From NCBI GenBank assembly GCA_947652115.1, contig OX393569.1, forward strand, positions 2,500,115 through 2,564,114: a stretch of 64,000 nt of DNA, read 5' to 3'. The stretch is from Blastomussa wellsi. Its lineage: Eukaryota > Cnidaria > Anthozoa > Scleractinia > Plerogyridae. Of the stretch, positions 25,101 through 37,100 are shown piece after piece. The position numbers and the translations under genes were made by a program. Within the stretch, counting starts at the first letter, position 1. Each line of letters starts with the position of its first letter. Under the pieces are notes generated by a model. The model did not search any database. It was not told the origin of the DNA and saw nothing but the letters and a program-made list of their open reading frames with translations.

Positions 25101-28100
25101 GGGAGCAGCAACTTCCAATACATTCTTTTACTAAATCAGAATGCTCTCACAACTTGCAAAGCAATCGTTCAGTGGTAGTCAGCAGATACCTCAAACGCGC
25201 ATGACAAGTGCCTTTGTGTGCTTGCACATTCATAAGCACGAAATTATAACCACATATATCAACAACATTGTGGCCAGACCAGAAAGAGAGAGAGTTCAAC
25301 CTACCGACGTATGTCACTATTCAGTGGGTGGATGGGTGGACGAGCGATGTATTTCACACCAATCAGAATTAGGATACCATCGATCAATAACCAATGAAAT
25401 TGCCGCTTGTATGTATCGTTTAATTTTGTATCAATATTTGTTTCGGATTCAAGGGACGGCCATCTTTATTTTCGTATAAACTTGGCCTTATTGGGCGGTG
25501 TTGGCATGATGCCTCTATTTCCAGCACTCGGTGTTTATGTAGCTCTGGTGTACAACGTTATGTGTGCATTTTAAGTGGAAAACTGTTCGGAAATTTTCAT
25601 GGTGGTGAAGAAGGTAAGATGTGAAATTTTACATGCTGCAAGCAGACTGTTTTGGCGGCTTTGAGTTGAATAAGAGCCATATTGAATTTTAAAATGTTTC
25701 TGACTGAAGTAACGATAGCTTTAATTTTGGTTAAATTTGAAGTTGCGGATGTACGCAGCTTCCTATTTCTCGGAGATGAGTTGTTTGAAATCAGTAGAGC
25801 TGAGAGATCAGACATGATCAGAGACTTTGCTTCAAGACATAGTAGATGTCATATGGCATTTAAGAATTTGAAGGTAGGGAGGCCACATACCCAATCGCAG
25901 GGTACAGTAATTCCGGAGAAACAGCTTTCATTGCAGATGTACCAGCTCTGGTAAATATTTCACGAACCGTTCGTAATTGAATATGCAAAATCTTTCACCA
26001 GGATTTTCGGCACAAATTTCGTGACAACCAGAGAACAATGTACTAACTGTACTACGTTTTAAAAACCCTTCGGAAAGATATATTTTTTCCATTTGATCCG
26101 TTTATTGTCTTTCGATAAAATACTTTGATGCGTGTTTAATAAATCACAAAATATGACGCTTTGTATTGAAAATCAGCGATGCAGAAAACAAAGTATCATG
26201 TTTCAACACTTTGAAGAAAAACAAAAGTATCGTGTTACCGCTGTCAAGAATCACGTTTGGTGTTGCATTCTGCACTGTCCTTTGAGTCTCTGGGTTTTTC
26301 ATTTTCAGGTAGAAATAGCTTTGTTACAGTGGTTACCGATCACACGCGCCCTCCAACGATTTTTTTCTTGTTTGAAAATTAAGTTTTGCTGGACATCAAT
26401 CATCCGTGTTTATGCAGTTTATGTCTTGAATGATATCATGCTCCAGTTTCGATTTGCTCTTTTATTGCCAAACACAACAAGACGACAATATTCTAACCTT
26501 TTGTGAACTATTTCCATGATTTGATGAGTATTTCAAAACAGCATCTAAACATTTAAGCAATAGACCGCAACTCGAATTCCACAAAAAGCCGGCCACTAAA
26601 AAGCGACTGCTCTTGCCAAAGCATCACGCCAAATACTCATGGAAACCAAATATTTTCGAAGTGGTTTGTTCGAAGAATGAAAGTATCTATCTTTCTTATT
26701 GCAGCTATATAACACGACTGTGTCAACGAATTACCTGAATATCGACCCGTTTCATGAAATGCGTGCGTTACGCATGATCATTTTTCTTTTTTTGCAATTT
26801 CACCGAAAATATTCAGGACGTGAGTGCTGTTTCTCTTTCTAAAGGGCGAAAAACAGCTGCCGGAAAGCCGAATGTCACTCCACGGCTTGAATGAAACCTA
26901 CTACTGTCATGGAAACAGATGACTGACGTCCATCGAAACTCATTTTTCAAACGGAAAAACACATCGTTGGAGGCCGAGTGTGATCGGTAACAGCTGTAAT
27001 TAGAATTGGCATTTGGTCACAACAAGCGGTAGGTGGTATGTCTTCACAACATTCTAATGCCGTGTAGTAATGAGTAGGGTTAAAGAAGAGAGTTAAAAAG
27101 CATTGATATTTTCCAAAGAGTTGTGGTATGGAATCCCTCAATTATTGCTGAAGACGGCAAGTGTAACCGCAAAGTAATCAAATCAGACTTTTAGGCGTCA
27201 CACCCAAGTTAGTGATGTACATCAATCCAATCAGGTTTGGGGTTGCATCAAGAAACCAGTCAAAATGTCAATCTCGTCCCCAGAGCCCGTTTTTCATGAT
27301 GCTGACCAAAAGAAAAGCGGGCTCTGGGGACGAGATTGTGAAATTGTTTGATAAATATGGAATGACATGCGCAGTTAAGTGTTTGTTAATTAATCACTTT
27401 ACTGCGCATGTCATTCCATTTTTATCAAACAATTTCTGATTACTGCAGTTTTTACAGGTATATTATTCATGGTCGACAGGAAAGTTTCCTCGTGAATGAA
27501 TTCGCTAGTCAAACGTATTTTGCGTTGCACTCATTTACTTAAAATGCACACGCCATCAGCAAAAGGCCCAACACTAAATTGGTCATTGAGCGTTCTTTTT
27601 TATCGGGCTAGTTTTGCTGACCAAAAAAATACCCAATACGTCCATATCAAAACTGAAAAAAATAACTGTCGCACGCATTGCGTGCCTATGTTTATAGTCT
27701 TGAAACCAGGACAATATTTTTAGAAAGATCTTTTCTATCAACATGGGGTAGTTGTTGTGGAAGTCAAGGTATACCAATGAAAATGTGGTAATTGTTTTCA
27801 TGTGACGCAAATCGAGGTACATTAATTTCCATTTCAGTGCTAAAACGTAATGCAAAATCACCAAATTCTGTGCTTTTTAGAAAACACGAGCTACAAATCT
27901 TTCAGATTTCAACCATTGTTTACACCTCTGGCAAAGAAAGCTCTGACCACTGCAGAACCACTGAATGCATCAAGTCAGTGAGATTCTTTAGAAAAATTAA
28001 GGAATTACACAAAAGTGCAGCCATACTGTCAAGAATCCATTGACTTCCCTCTTCGAGACTTGCATGCAGGGGATCATGGTAGTTAGACCTTCCAACATCT

Positions 28101-31100
28101 AAAGCCCCAAAATCTTGAGCTCACAAAAATTTACCACCAAATAGTGAGATTTACAAAAATGTTTGAAAACAAAGGAATCTCAATACCAAGGACTTCAAAC
28201 AACAACAGGAGAGGCTTTGACATCTTCAGAGGATCACTCACTTCTTTCTCCCTTCTCAGGAGACTTCACACTCTGATTGGACAACAGAACAAGTTTTAAA
28301 AATAGCTTGGTTCAGATTCCCAGTTTGATTTTGGGCCAGAATTGTTTTCACAATTATTATTTTTAATTATAAATCAAAGTTGATTTTAGGTCGTATCAGA
28401 CTGAGGTTTTTGAAAACAGTGCGATTTTGAGGTTAAATTGCGAGACCGCTAGACGAGTCCTGAAATCGTGAGAGTTGTCTGAGGCATACAACATCTTCAA
28501 GACTTGGCACCCAAAGTTTCATACAACTACCATGATTCCCTACACATGCATCTCATAACTAAGGAATTGGCCATTGATTGATTTTACTTGGTCCCAGACC
28601 TAGTTCCCCCCCCCCCTCCCCTTCCTGGGAGTGACGTATCACATCCTATTGCACTGCATCACAAGAAAGGAGATCTTATTAAGACACTTACAGTCCACTC
28701 AAAACTGGTCAAGATTTCCTCCAAAGGTGAAGTTATGGTCACGAAAAAACTTAAGAGTGCTTAAGAACTGAAACGCACCTAAGACATTTGTCATATTAAG
28801 ATAAAACACTGTCCAAGCCCGGGCGCGATTTCCATAAATTAAGAAAACTGGCAATCTTTCACCAGGTTGAGTGACAACATCACGAGCAAGGATCGATATA
28901 GAAGAGAAGATGTAGGTTTGCCAAGTGAATCCACCATCAATGCTGTACCTGAAATAAAATATAACAGCAATAAGAAAATTACTATAATCTGTGATATGAT
29001 CTACTGAGTGTTGTTTTAACACAAAATCCACACATCCCTTTGAGCTGCATTTGGATGAGATAATTATACTCTAACTTCACTTGATTTGTGAACTGATGGG
29101 CCTTTACAGCAAAATGTCGCAAGGCACATCACCTTTCATGCTGAAGAGAACGATGACCAGCTCAGACATCTCAAACGAAGCAACTGGTATCAAGTATACT
29201 GATGTGTCTGCTGTGAAAAGTTAGTTAGAGTTTCTTCTTTTGAACAAACATTCGCATTTTGCTATCATTTAAGGCATTTCTCCTGTATTTAGCTTCTCAT
29301 GTAATGTTCTTTTGAACAGTTCAATGGAAAAAAGATAAAGCAAGTTTGATACGTCAAGCTTGATATTTCTTTAGTTTGGATGTCCCAGTGCCTTGCTAAC
29401 GGTTTGTAGTGTGTGACTGTTAGCTGCAAAGGTAAAGGGTGAAGTCTGCATTTGAGCCCAAAGTGGCTCATCAGGCCGGCGATTATATCCAGTTTCCGTA
29501 GCATGAAGCGACTAGGAGTATTTCTACTCCCCCCTGGATCGGATGCTAGTCCATCACAAGGTTACCCACAGCATTAAATTTGCCGGTACCCGTTTATAGA
29601 CCTGGGTGGGGAGAGGCACTATGAGAGTAAAGTGTCTTGCCCAAGAACAAAAAAAATCACACATGACGCAAGCCACGAGCTTAATTTTGGAGGTATAATA
29701 ACCTAAAATTGACCAATCAGTGTGTGCAATTCCTCGCAGATTTTATGATATTTACCTCAGTGCCTTGGTGTAACGTCTGAAAGGTACAGCAATAATGACT
29801 CCACCGTGATCTCCAAAAGTGAACAGATATTTACCTCGGAGAGCCTGTTGGTTTTGAAGTCAAGCATATTTATATTGAATAATACATGGTGGGCAGAGAT
29901 TGAAATTTCTCTCTGAGCATTCAGATGCTATGGTAACTTGTGAGATATTGAGTTGAACAAGAGGAAGACTCTAAGGTGTTCGATCAACTGTACACTGAAG
30001 TGGAGTAAAAGGGTCAAACATGAAGTCAGCTGACTACTCAGGGGCAAACACCACACCAGCTTACATTTAACCCAGAGTTAATGAAGTAAGGGGTAATATA
30101 AACTGCAGTGTTTTTTAAGGATTTCAGCCCCTGAGAAAAATGGTAATGTAAAAATACGACAATTTTATGTGTGATGATAAAAATGACTTCACGTTTAAAT
30201 TTAAATACTTCAATTTATAGGTGTATGGTCAAAACATCTTTGGTTTTATCTCGGAAGTCTTCAACAAACATCGGAAATTTTCAGAAACCTTTAGTAATCT
30301 TTGGACATTTTCGAAAAATATTCGGAAACGTCTGTGTGACCTTTGGACAACATTTTTAGAATCTTTAGAAATCTTCAGAAAATGGTCAGAAATCTTCGGA
30401 AATTGTCAAAACCTTTGTCAAAACATGTTTATAAAAGAAACAATTACATGGTTGCTTGGAGATATGACATTTCTCTTCTCGTGTTCAACTCAATATCTCG
30501 TGTGAATTTTGTAGACATTTTGTTTCGTATTTTTGGGGTGACACTTTCGTCATAATTTCCTGCCAGCAAACGAGTTGCCTTTGTTCTTTTTGTGGCGATT
30601 TGCAGTCTGGACTGGAGATGCCTGTTCACAGGCTGCATTATTTGTGACACCCATTTTGCCATTGTTCCTTACACATAGCAAGCCTTAAAGTGCACCTAAC
30701 CCCAAATAATGTTTTCGCTAAAATAAACCTTTGCACCACTTTGAAACGCTGCCATTGAACATTTCGTTTCTCCTTTTTACCAAATTCTGACTATTTGTAA
30801 CATTTAAAACTGTGTATCATTTGTTCCATGACCGAGTCAGAAGGGGCATGGGTCTATTCTCGTTCTGATGTCACAAACTCATTTACATCGCATCAAGTCT
30901 TTGTAAACATGTACGCAAATCAGTTTGTGGCGTCATATCAGGAATAGACCCACACCCCTTCTTACTCTGTCATAGAACAAGTGATGCAAAGTTTTTCGTA
31001 ACTTTTCAATGCTATAAATAGTCAGAATTTGGTAAACAGAAGAAAAACAACAACAACGTTTTTTACATACAATACTAGTTACAGTGAGAAGTTTGTCCAC

Positions 31101-34100
31101 CCAAATTTAGCAAGGCTAATCAAGTTGGGTGGAGCAAAGATAAAATAGTTAATTAATATATTTACAATGACAAAGATTACGAAAGGCCATAATTATTAAT
31201 TAAGACTTGAGCGACTGAATGATTCTATGATAAAGATGTGAAGTACTACAGCGGAATACAGATTGAGATTCTAGTTAAGAAACGAAAGGTACAATGCGTT
31301 TCGAACTTTTGCAAAGGTTTATTTTAGTGAAAAACATATTTTGGGGTTAGGTGCACCTTAAGTAAATGCTTGCATGAGGTCTTAATTTCAACTGGGTCTT
31401 GGAGACCTGGTAGCTAGTGTTAGCCTTGCACATTTAACCTACCCTGTTCCACCCCAGACCTCCATCCAACGATACAAACAGGTCAGGATATATCTTTAGA
31501 TTAGTGCTCGCCACACCTGAAAGAGCACCAAAAATTAACATTAACATGCAGGCCACGTCATATCAGGGATTATTATATCTGAGTTAGTACGTGCACTGTG
31601 ATTGGTCAATTTAGTGGACCGTATCTTTTAGTGTGGCCCGCTGAATTTAAAATCGTGCTTGATTCCAAGATAAAGAGATATAATAAATATCTTACAAACC
31701 TTGTTTTCTCGGTCCATACTTTAAATTACAGACCCTTATTTTTCCTCTTCAATTTATGGCCCACAAGCTTCACGCTTCGGCCATAAAAACACAGGCCGCA
31801 ATTTACAGTACGGCCTTTAACCTCAGTTAGTAAGAGGTATTTAGTACTTATAAACATGTTCGCTTTATTCAGTAAGTATGTGCAGTGGCCTAACAGTTAG
31901 TGCACTGGATTCAGGATTGAGGGTCCCAGCTACAGCGCTACATTGTGTTCCTGGGCAAGACACTTTACTCTGACAGTGCCTCTCTTCATGAAGGTGTACA
32001 AATGCGTTCCGGCAAATTTAATGCTGGGGATAACCCTGCAATAGCAGAAGAAATACTCAAAGTTGCTTCATGATACAGGAAAAGGAATAAGCTCCAACCT
32101 GATGGCCCACTACTCTCAACTGTGACTTTACAATCTTTGGTAAATGACTTTTAAAGTCAGTTGTTGATACATAATTACCAAATAATTATCCAGGCTTATT
32201 AAGGTATCAAGTTTCTTACCTAAACCAATCACCAGCCCTGGAGCAGACTCAGAGGAAAGCAATCGCTCTGATGGAGATACGCGATACACAGCACCATAGA
32301 GCAGATTCAAGTGAATGGAACAAGTGGGCTGCAAATCAAGTATTTAAACACTCAGGTGATTGAACCATTAAAACAACTTGTAATGACTTGTTGAATACTG
32401 CCCAATGTTAATTTCAACCTGCTAAGCGCACAGCCTATTCCAGGGTTTTCAATAAAAGTTGGCAGTTGTTTTGAGCAAAGTAACTGACTAGCAGGGTATT
32501 TGAAAGAAACTTTGCTTCCTTTATTCAATTTATTGAAAAAGTAGCCAGCTTCTCAGAACAAAGTAATGCAAAGTTGCTTGCTTGCAGTGCTTTTTGAAAG
32601 CACTGCTTTTCTAAATAACAATTATCATGAGATAGACAGATTAGCTGAATGAACTTTGTTCAGTGACGGTGACAAAACAGTCCTATGACCTATCTTGCAG
32701 CCCAGACAAAATGTTAGCGATCTTATTGATTTGAATTTTCCTGATCAAATGTGAAATTAAGGTCCCTATTTAAGGTCCCCAACCAAAAATCTGCCACAGC
32801 ATGCTTCAATAGGCTGTTCATGCAATTCTTAATTCATTGCCTGATACAAATATTAATACAGCAAATACCCACCAGGTAACAATTAATCCTAACACCACGA
32901 TTATCCACAGTTGGAGAACGGATCCGTTGCCACTTTGCACCTCTGTTGTAAGTGATAAGTGACAGCAAATGCCGCTTGCCGACTGGACCAGGAGTCAACT
33001 GAGTGGCAACATAAATGCCGCGCACTGATCGGATTTTATCCACGTCAACAAATGCATATGGTATCACGCTTCTACAAGTGGAAAGAGCAATGTCAACAAA
33101 CTTAAGATGAATCATAACCCTAGTAAGAAATTTGTTTACATTTGGCAAAGCCTAGCTGGTGGTCAGTTGGCACGACTTGAACCCCAGGAGCTCCGACTTT
33201 CAAGTCCAGCACTCTAACCACTCTGACATGTTGCCTCCTCATATTTGCTAGGTTCCCACAAATGGGAAAAGATTCTTTCTGAAAAACTGTTTTCTACAAC
33301 TTTGCTCTTTGCAATAATATATGTTAAAAATACATTTGACCTTGCAATTATTAATCCATACCTGAGCCAAGGAGATGAAACATTGGTGAATGGATTATGA
33401 TACAAAACCCTTGGCAGTGACAGCTGGTATTTGATTCCAGTCTGATCTGACACATACATGTTTGACAGATTCCTCATGTGGTTTATGACAACAAATACAA
33501 AATCTTCAACTACATCAAACACAAAAAAGTCCTGCAACACAAATCATGGAGATAGAGTCAAGAAGTGGAGGAGCAGTAACAGTGGAATATAAGTCTTTAT
33601 TATACCTCTCAGTTAGTTCACACGCTGTGATTGGTCAATTTAGCAGGCCGTATATTTTAGTACGGCCAGCTAAAATGAAAATTACGAATCTTACTAGCCT
33701 TTTTTTTTAATTTATCTTTTATTCTTAATTTACAATGACACTACTTACAAAAGGATACAATACACTACTTACAACACAACACTACATATTATGTTTTAAC
33801 ACAGAACGACAAAGAAAAGTAGGCTACTTACAAACTATTGCTACACTACTTACAAGATGTTTACACCATTTACAATTTGGTTATATATATTTCTTTGCGC
33901 TAAAACAATAACGTTATTTACGATATGCCGCTTACTGCTTTATTAGTTTATAGTTAACCATAGGTAATCATAGAGGGTGTCCTTCAGTGGATTCCACTTC
34001 TTTTGAAAGGAATCAAAGTTACCATTGTCTAAAGCTATTTTTTTCAATTTTCATGGAGTTTGATACCAATTGTAGATATACTTGTAGCTTAGGTGAGGAG

Positions 34101-37100
34101 TTCTTTAATTTACAGCAGTGCATGTAGTGTCTTGCCATAAGAAGTAGGTAATGTAAAAGTATATTTGATACATTTTCAACTAACCCTAGGCAGATAGAGG
34201 GAGAAATGAAAATGTCTCTCAGATCTACAATGTTTTGGGGAAACCATTAACATATTTTTTTTCCAAAAGACTTGGGTATATTTGCAGTTCCAAAACAGGT
34301 GAATCAGAGTTTTGGTGGTTTCCCCACAGAAAGAACAGGAATCCACCTGTTTAATGCCTATCTTGCAGAGAAAATCATTTGTCGCTATTCTTCTATGTAA
34401 ACTCTGAGTTTTGTTTCTCTTGAACAATCTTACTAGCCTTGTTTTCTCGGTCTGTAGTGTAAATTACAGACCCTTGCTTTTCCCCTTCAATTTATGGCCC
34501 AAGCGCCATTGTGCTTGGGCATAAATCTAAGGGGAACAACGCAGGCCATAATTTACAGTACGGCCCTTGAACTTGGTTAGTTAGAGGTATTTAAAGGGCT
34601 GTTATTCTCTTACCCTGCTCTCCTCATTTGATGGAAATGTTGCAACCTTGAATGACTTGCGACTTTTTGCAACTTTCAAAATGGGATTTTTGTCCTTTGG
34701 GTACTGCGAAGAAACAAGATGTAAAAGAAGTTTTCAAAACATTCCCGATGGAAACAGCAAAGACAAATAAATTTGTTTTATTAAAAAAATTGAAACCGTG
34801 GGGAGAGAGGGTGGGTTGCAAGACTATACAGTCAAAATGAAACCAGACAACAAGGAAATGAAATGTGAGACTAGATAGCTGATGACATAATCGATCCAAC
34901 TAATAATTAATCATCAAAACATAACTGAATCAAAGCATACCCTGTTACAAACACCAAATACTCAACTTTCATTTTGTTAACATGTATCTTACTCAGCAAG
35001 GGGCCCAAAAGTATACTTCTTCCAATTTATATTCATTTGTATGGGTTATCTGATCAGAAGCCAAGAATAGCTTTTGGCAAAAGAACACAAACCGCTAGCG
35101 ATCATGCACAGAAGATGTGAGGCAAAGTTTGTTGTTTTATGGCTACTCATTTTGCAGCTTTCTACACCTGCAGGTTTTGGATTCTAAATCCTATGCTGGA
35201 GTATATATACACAACTGTAAAATAATTTGAAGAAATTTCCCGCCAAGCATCCCAGCACAAAAACTGCCTCCCCCGCCTGCCCTTCCCGCCAAGAATCTTA
35301 CCAGGATCCCAGTGGCTATTTTACAAGGGCTTTCAAACATCCCCATTTTTCAAACCAATTTTTGTTTCCTTAAGAAGTTCAAGAAATCAGGAATCTGCCA
35401 ACTTTAGTTACCATACTAACCTTCCTTGTGGTGATGAACATGTAGTTTTTCATCATTTCAAATTCCTCCACATCACTTGCAAGTGGCTTAAATACTTTGC
35501 TGTTCCACTGGTAAACACTAGTTCTGTCATCTCGTGTTCTAACTACAAATAATGAGCAACAAGGAATTAGAACAGGGTTTGTACCCCTTTCCAGGACTCG
35601 AATCGAATTTTCCAGGACTCCAAAATTCACATTAAACCCTTTTTCTTCCAAGATCCCAATATGAATTCTCCCTACTGGAAGCCTCGCATTTCTCATTAAG
35701 TTAGTTCAGAAAAATTAATTCCTTGAGTTAAACAGATTTCAAGGACTTTCCAGGCCTGGAAAATGCCATAATAAAATTCCAGGATTTTCCAGGACCTGTA
35801 CGAACCCTGTAGAACAACAAAAGGAAACACCATATCTGGAATAAATTCAAGTTTGCTCTTGGTGAATAATTTTATATACCATACTTGTACATCGGATACA
35901 CAAGGTATTCTTTAGTGGTATTTTATTTTGCAGAAGTATAAACTTGCTAGCTGTCAACCCTTTTTTTTAGAGATTGGGTCAGTCGCAAATTGATACTGTG
36001 GAAAAACGCACTGTGCATGCGCATGACATCATGATTTCTCAAGGTGGTCATCTTCAGCAAGGGAAGCAATAATGCATCGATCGCAAAATTAAAGTCCAAC
36101 AAGTGAACTTGCAATAATTATAGCAAAAATTGGAAGAAAAATTATGAAGGTGGAAATTGAGAGGTAAACAAACATCAAACAATGTATCTCTAGTGTAAAT
36201 ATTGTGCTTAAATATTCAGAGGTTTCCTTAAAGTGCCAAAATGCTCACATTTTCAGACTTTTCTCTTATTTTTCCGTAATGTTGGCAAATCCAGTGAGGG
36301 GTTCTAGAAATAATGATCGTGGGCCTTTTCTTGCTTCACTAAGGAGGGGGAGGGGTATTTTTAACAGAAAAAGAAGGACACTTGTCGCTTCCTCAATATC
36401 CACCACTCAAGGCTACCACTTTGTACAATTTTCCTCCATAATTGATTTCAATAAATGTTTAATTTTTACAACAATTTAAAATCCTTTAGGCCTCATTTAA
36501 AAAATTGCTATATCTTAAAGGCCATTTCCAGTCCGTACTGCGCAGTCTCTGCCTGTAACATTTATCAAGTCTCACACAATGAAATGTAAACAAGCCAAAA
36601 TGAAAATTACGGGTAAAGGGTTATTTTCCACTGGCTGAGTGAAACGAAAGAAGTGGAAAATGTTTTTCTCACACACCGATGGAGCCTGGGAATAGGTCAC
36701 GTGACCGTGGGGCGGGCAGTTGTTTTTGTTGCGTCCGCCATTATCGACCTTCCCACCCGCCCACCCAGAGATTTTCAGTTTTTTCTGTGTCATATTTTGA
36801 ATGTGCAAACCTTGTAATTTTTCTCGGTTTTGAACTTGTTGGTAGAGTTGTATGCATTCAGTTTTTTGAGATTTACAATAAAGGTCGAGCTGCGGCGGTC
36901 GGCTTGGCATGGCTACCAGTGGTGTGTGAGAAAGCTTACCTTTTTTCATTATTAACATCCGATATCCTTACAAAACAATAATAAAGAGTACACGAACCTC
37001 GGCGGTATTCCAAACCAACGTTTCAGCTCATCAAGAACTCCCGAACGAAATGACCCGTAATGGCAGACTCAAAAACTTCATGTACACTGTTACCAAAGTG

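Larger units (their letters stand above)
24315..28778. other. Largest receptor intron (between exons 13 and 14)
   Basis: 4.5 kb. It holds foldback repeats at 24775-24877, 27270-27337 and 27341-27436 and an inverted-end element at 28068-28545. The stretch 25100-27200 has several short open frames on both strands, with no start context, splice evidence or recognisable domain. Confidence 0.6.

Noticed and set aside
25141..26506. Plus-strand open frames of 112, 90 and 124 residues as an intronic gene
   Set aside because: No recognisable motif, no consistent splice joins and base composition like the rest of the intron.
36572..36958. 128-residue minus-strand protein
   Set aside because: Contained in the element 36515-37177; composition is not protein-like and no splice context is seen.
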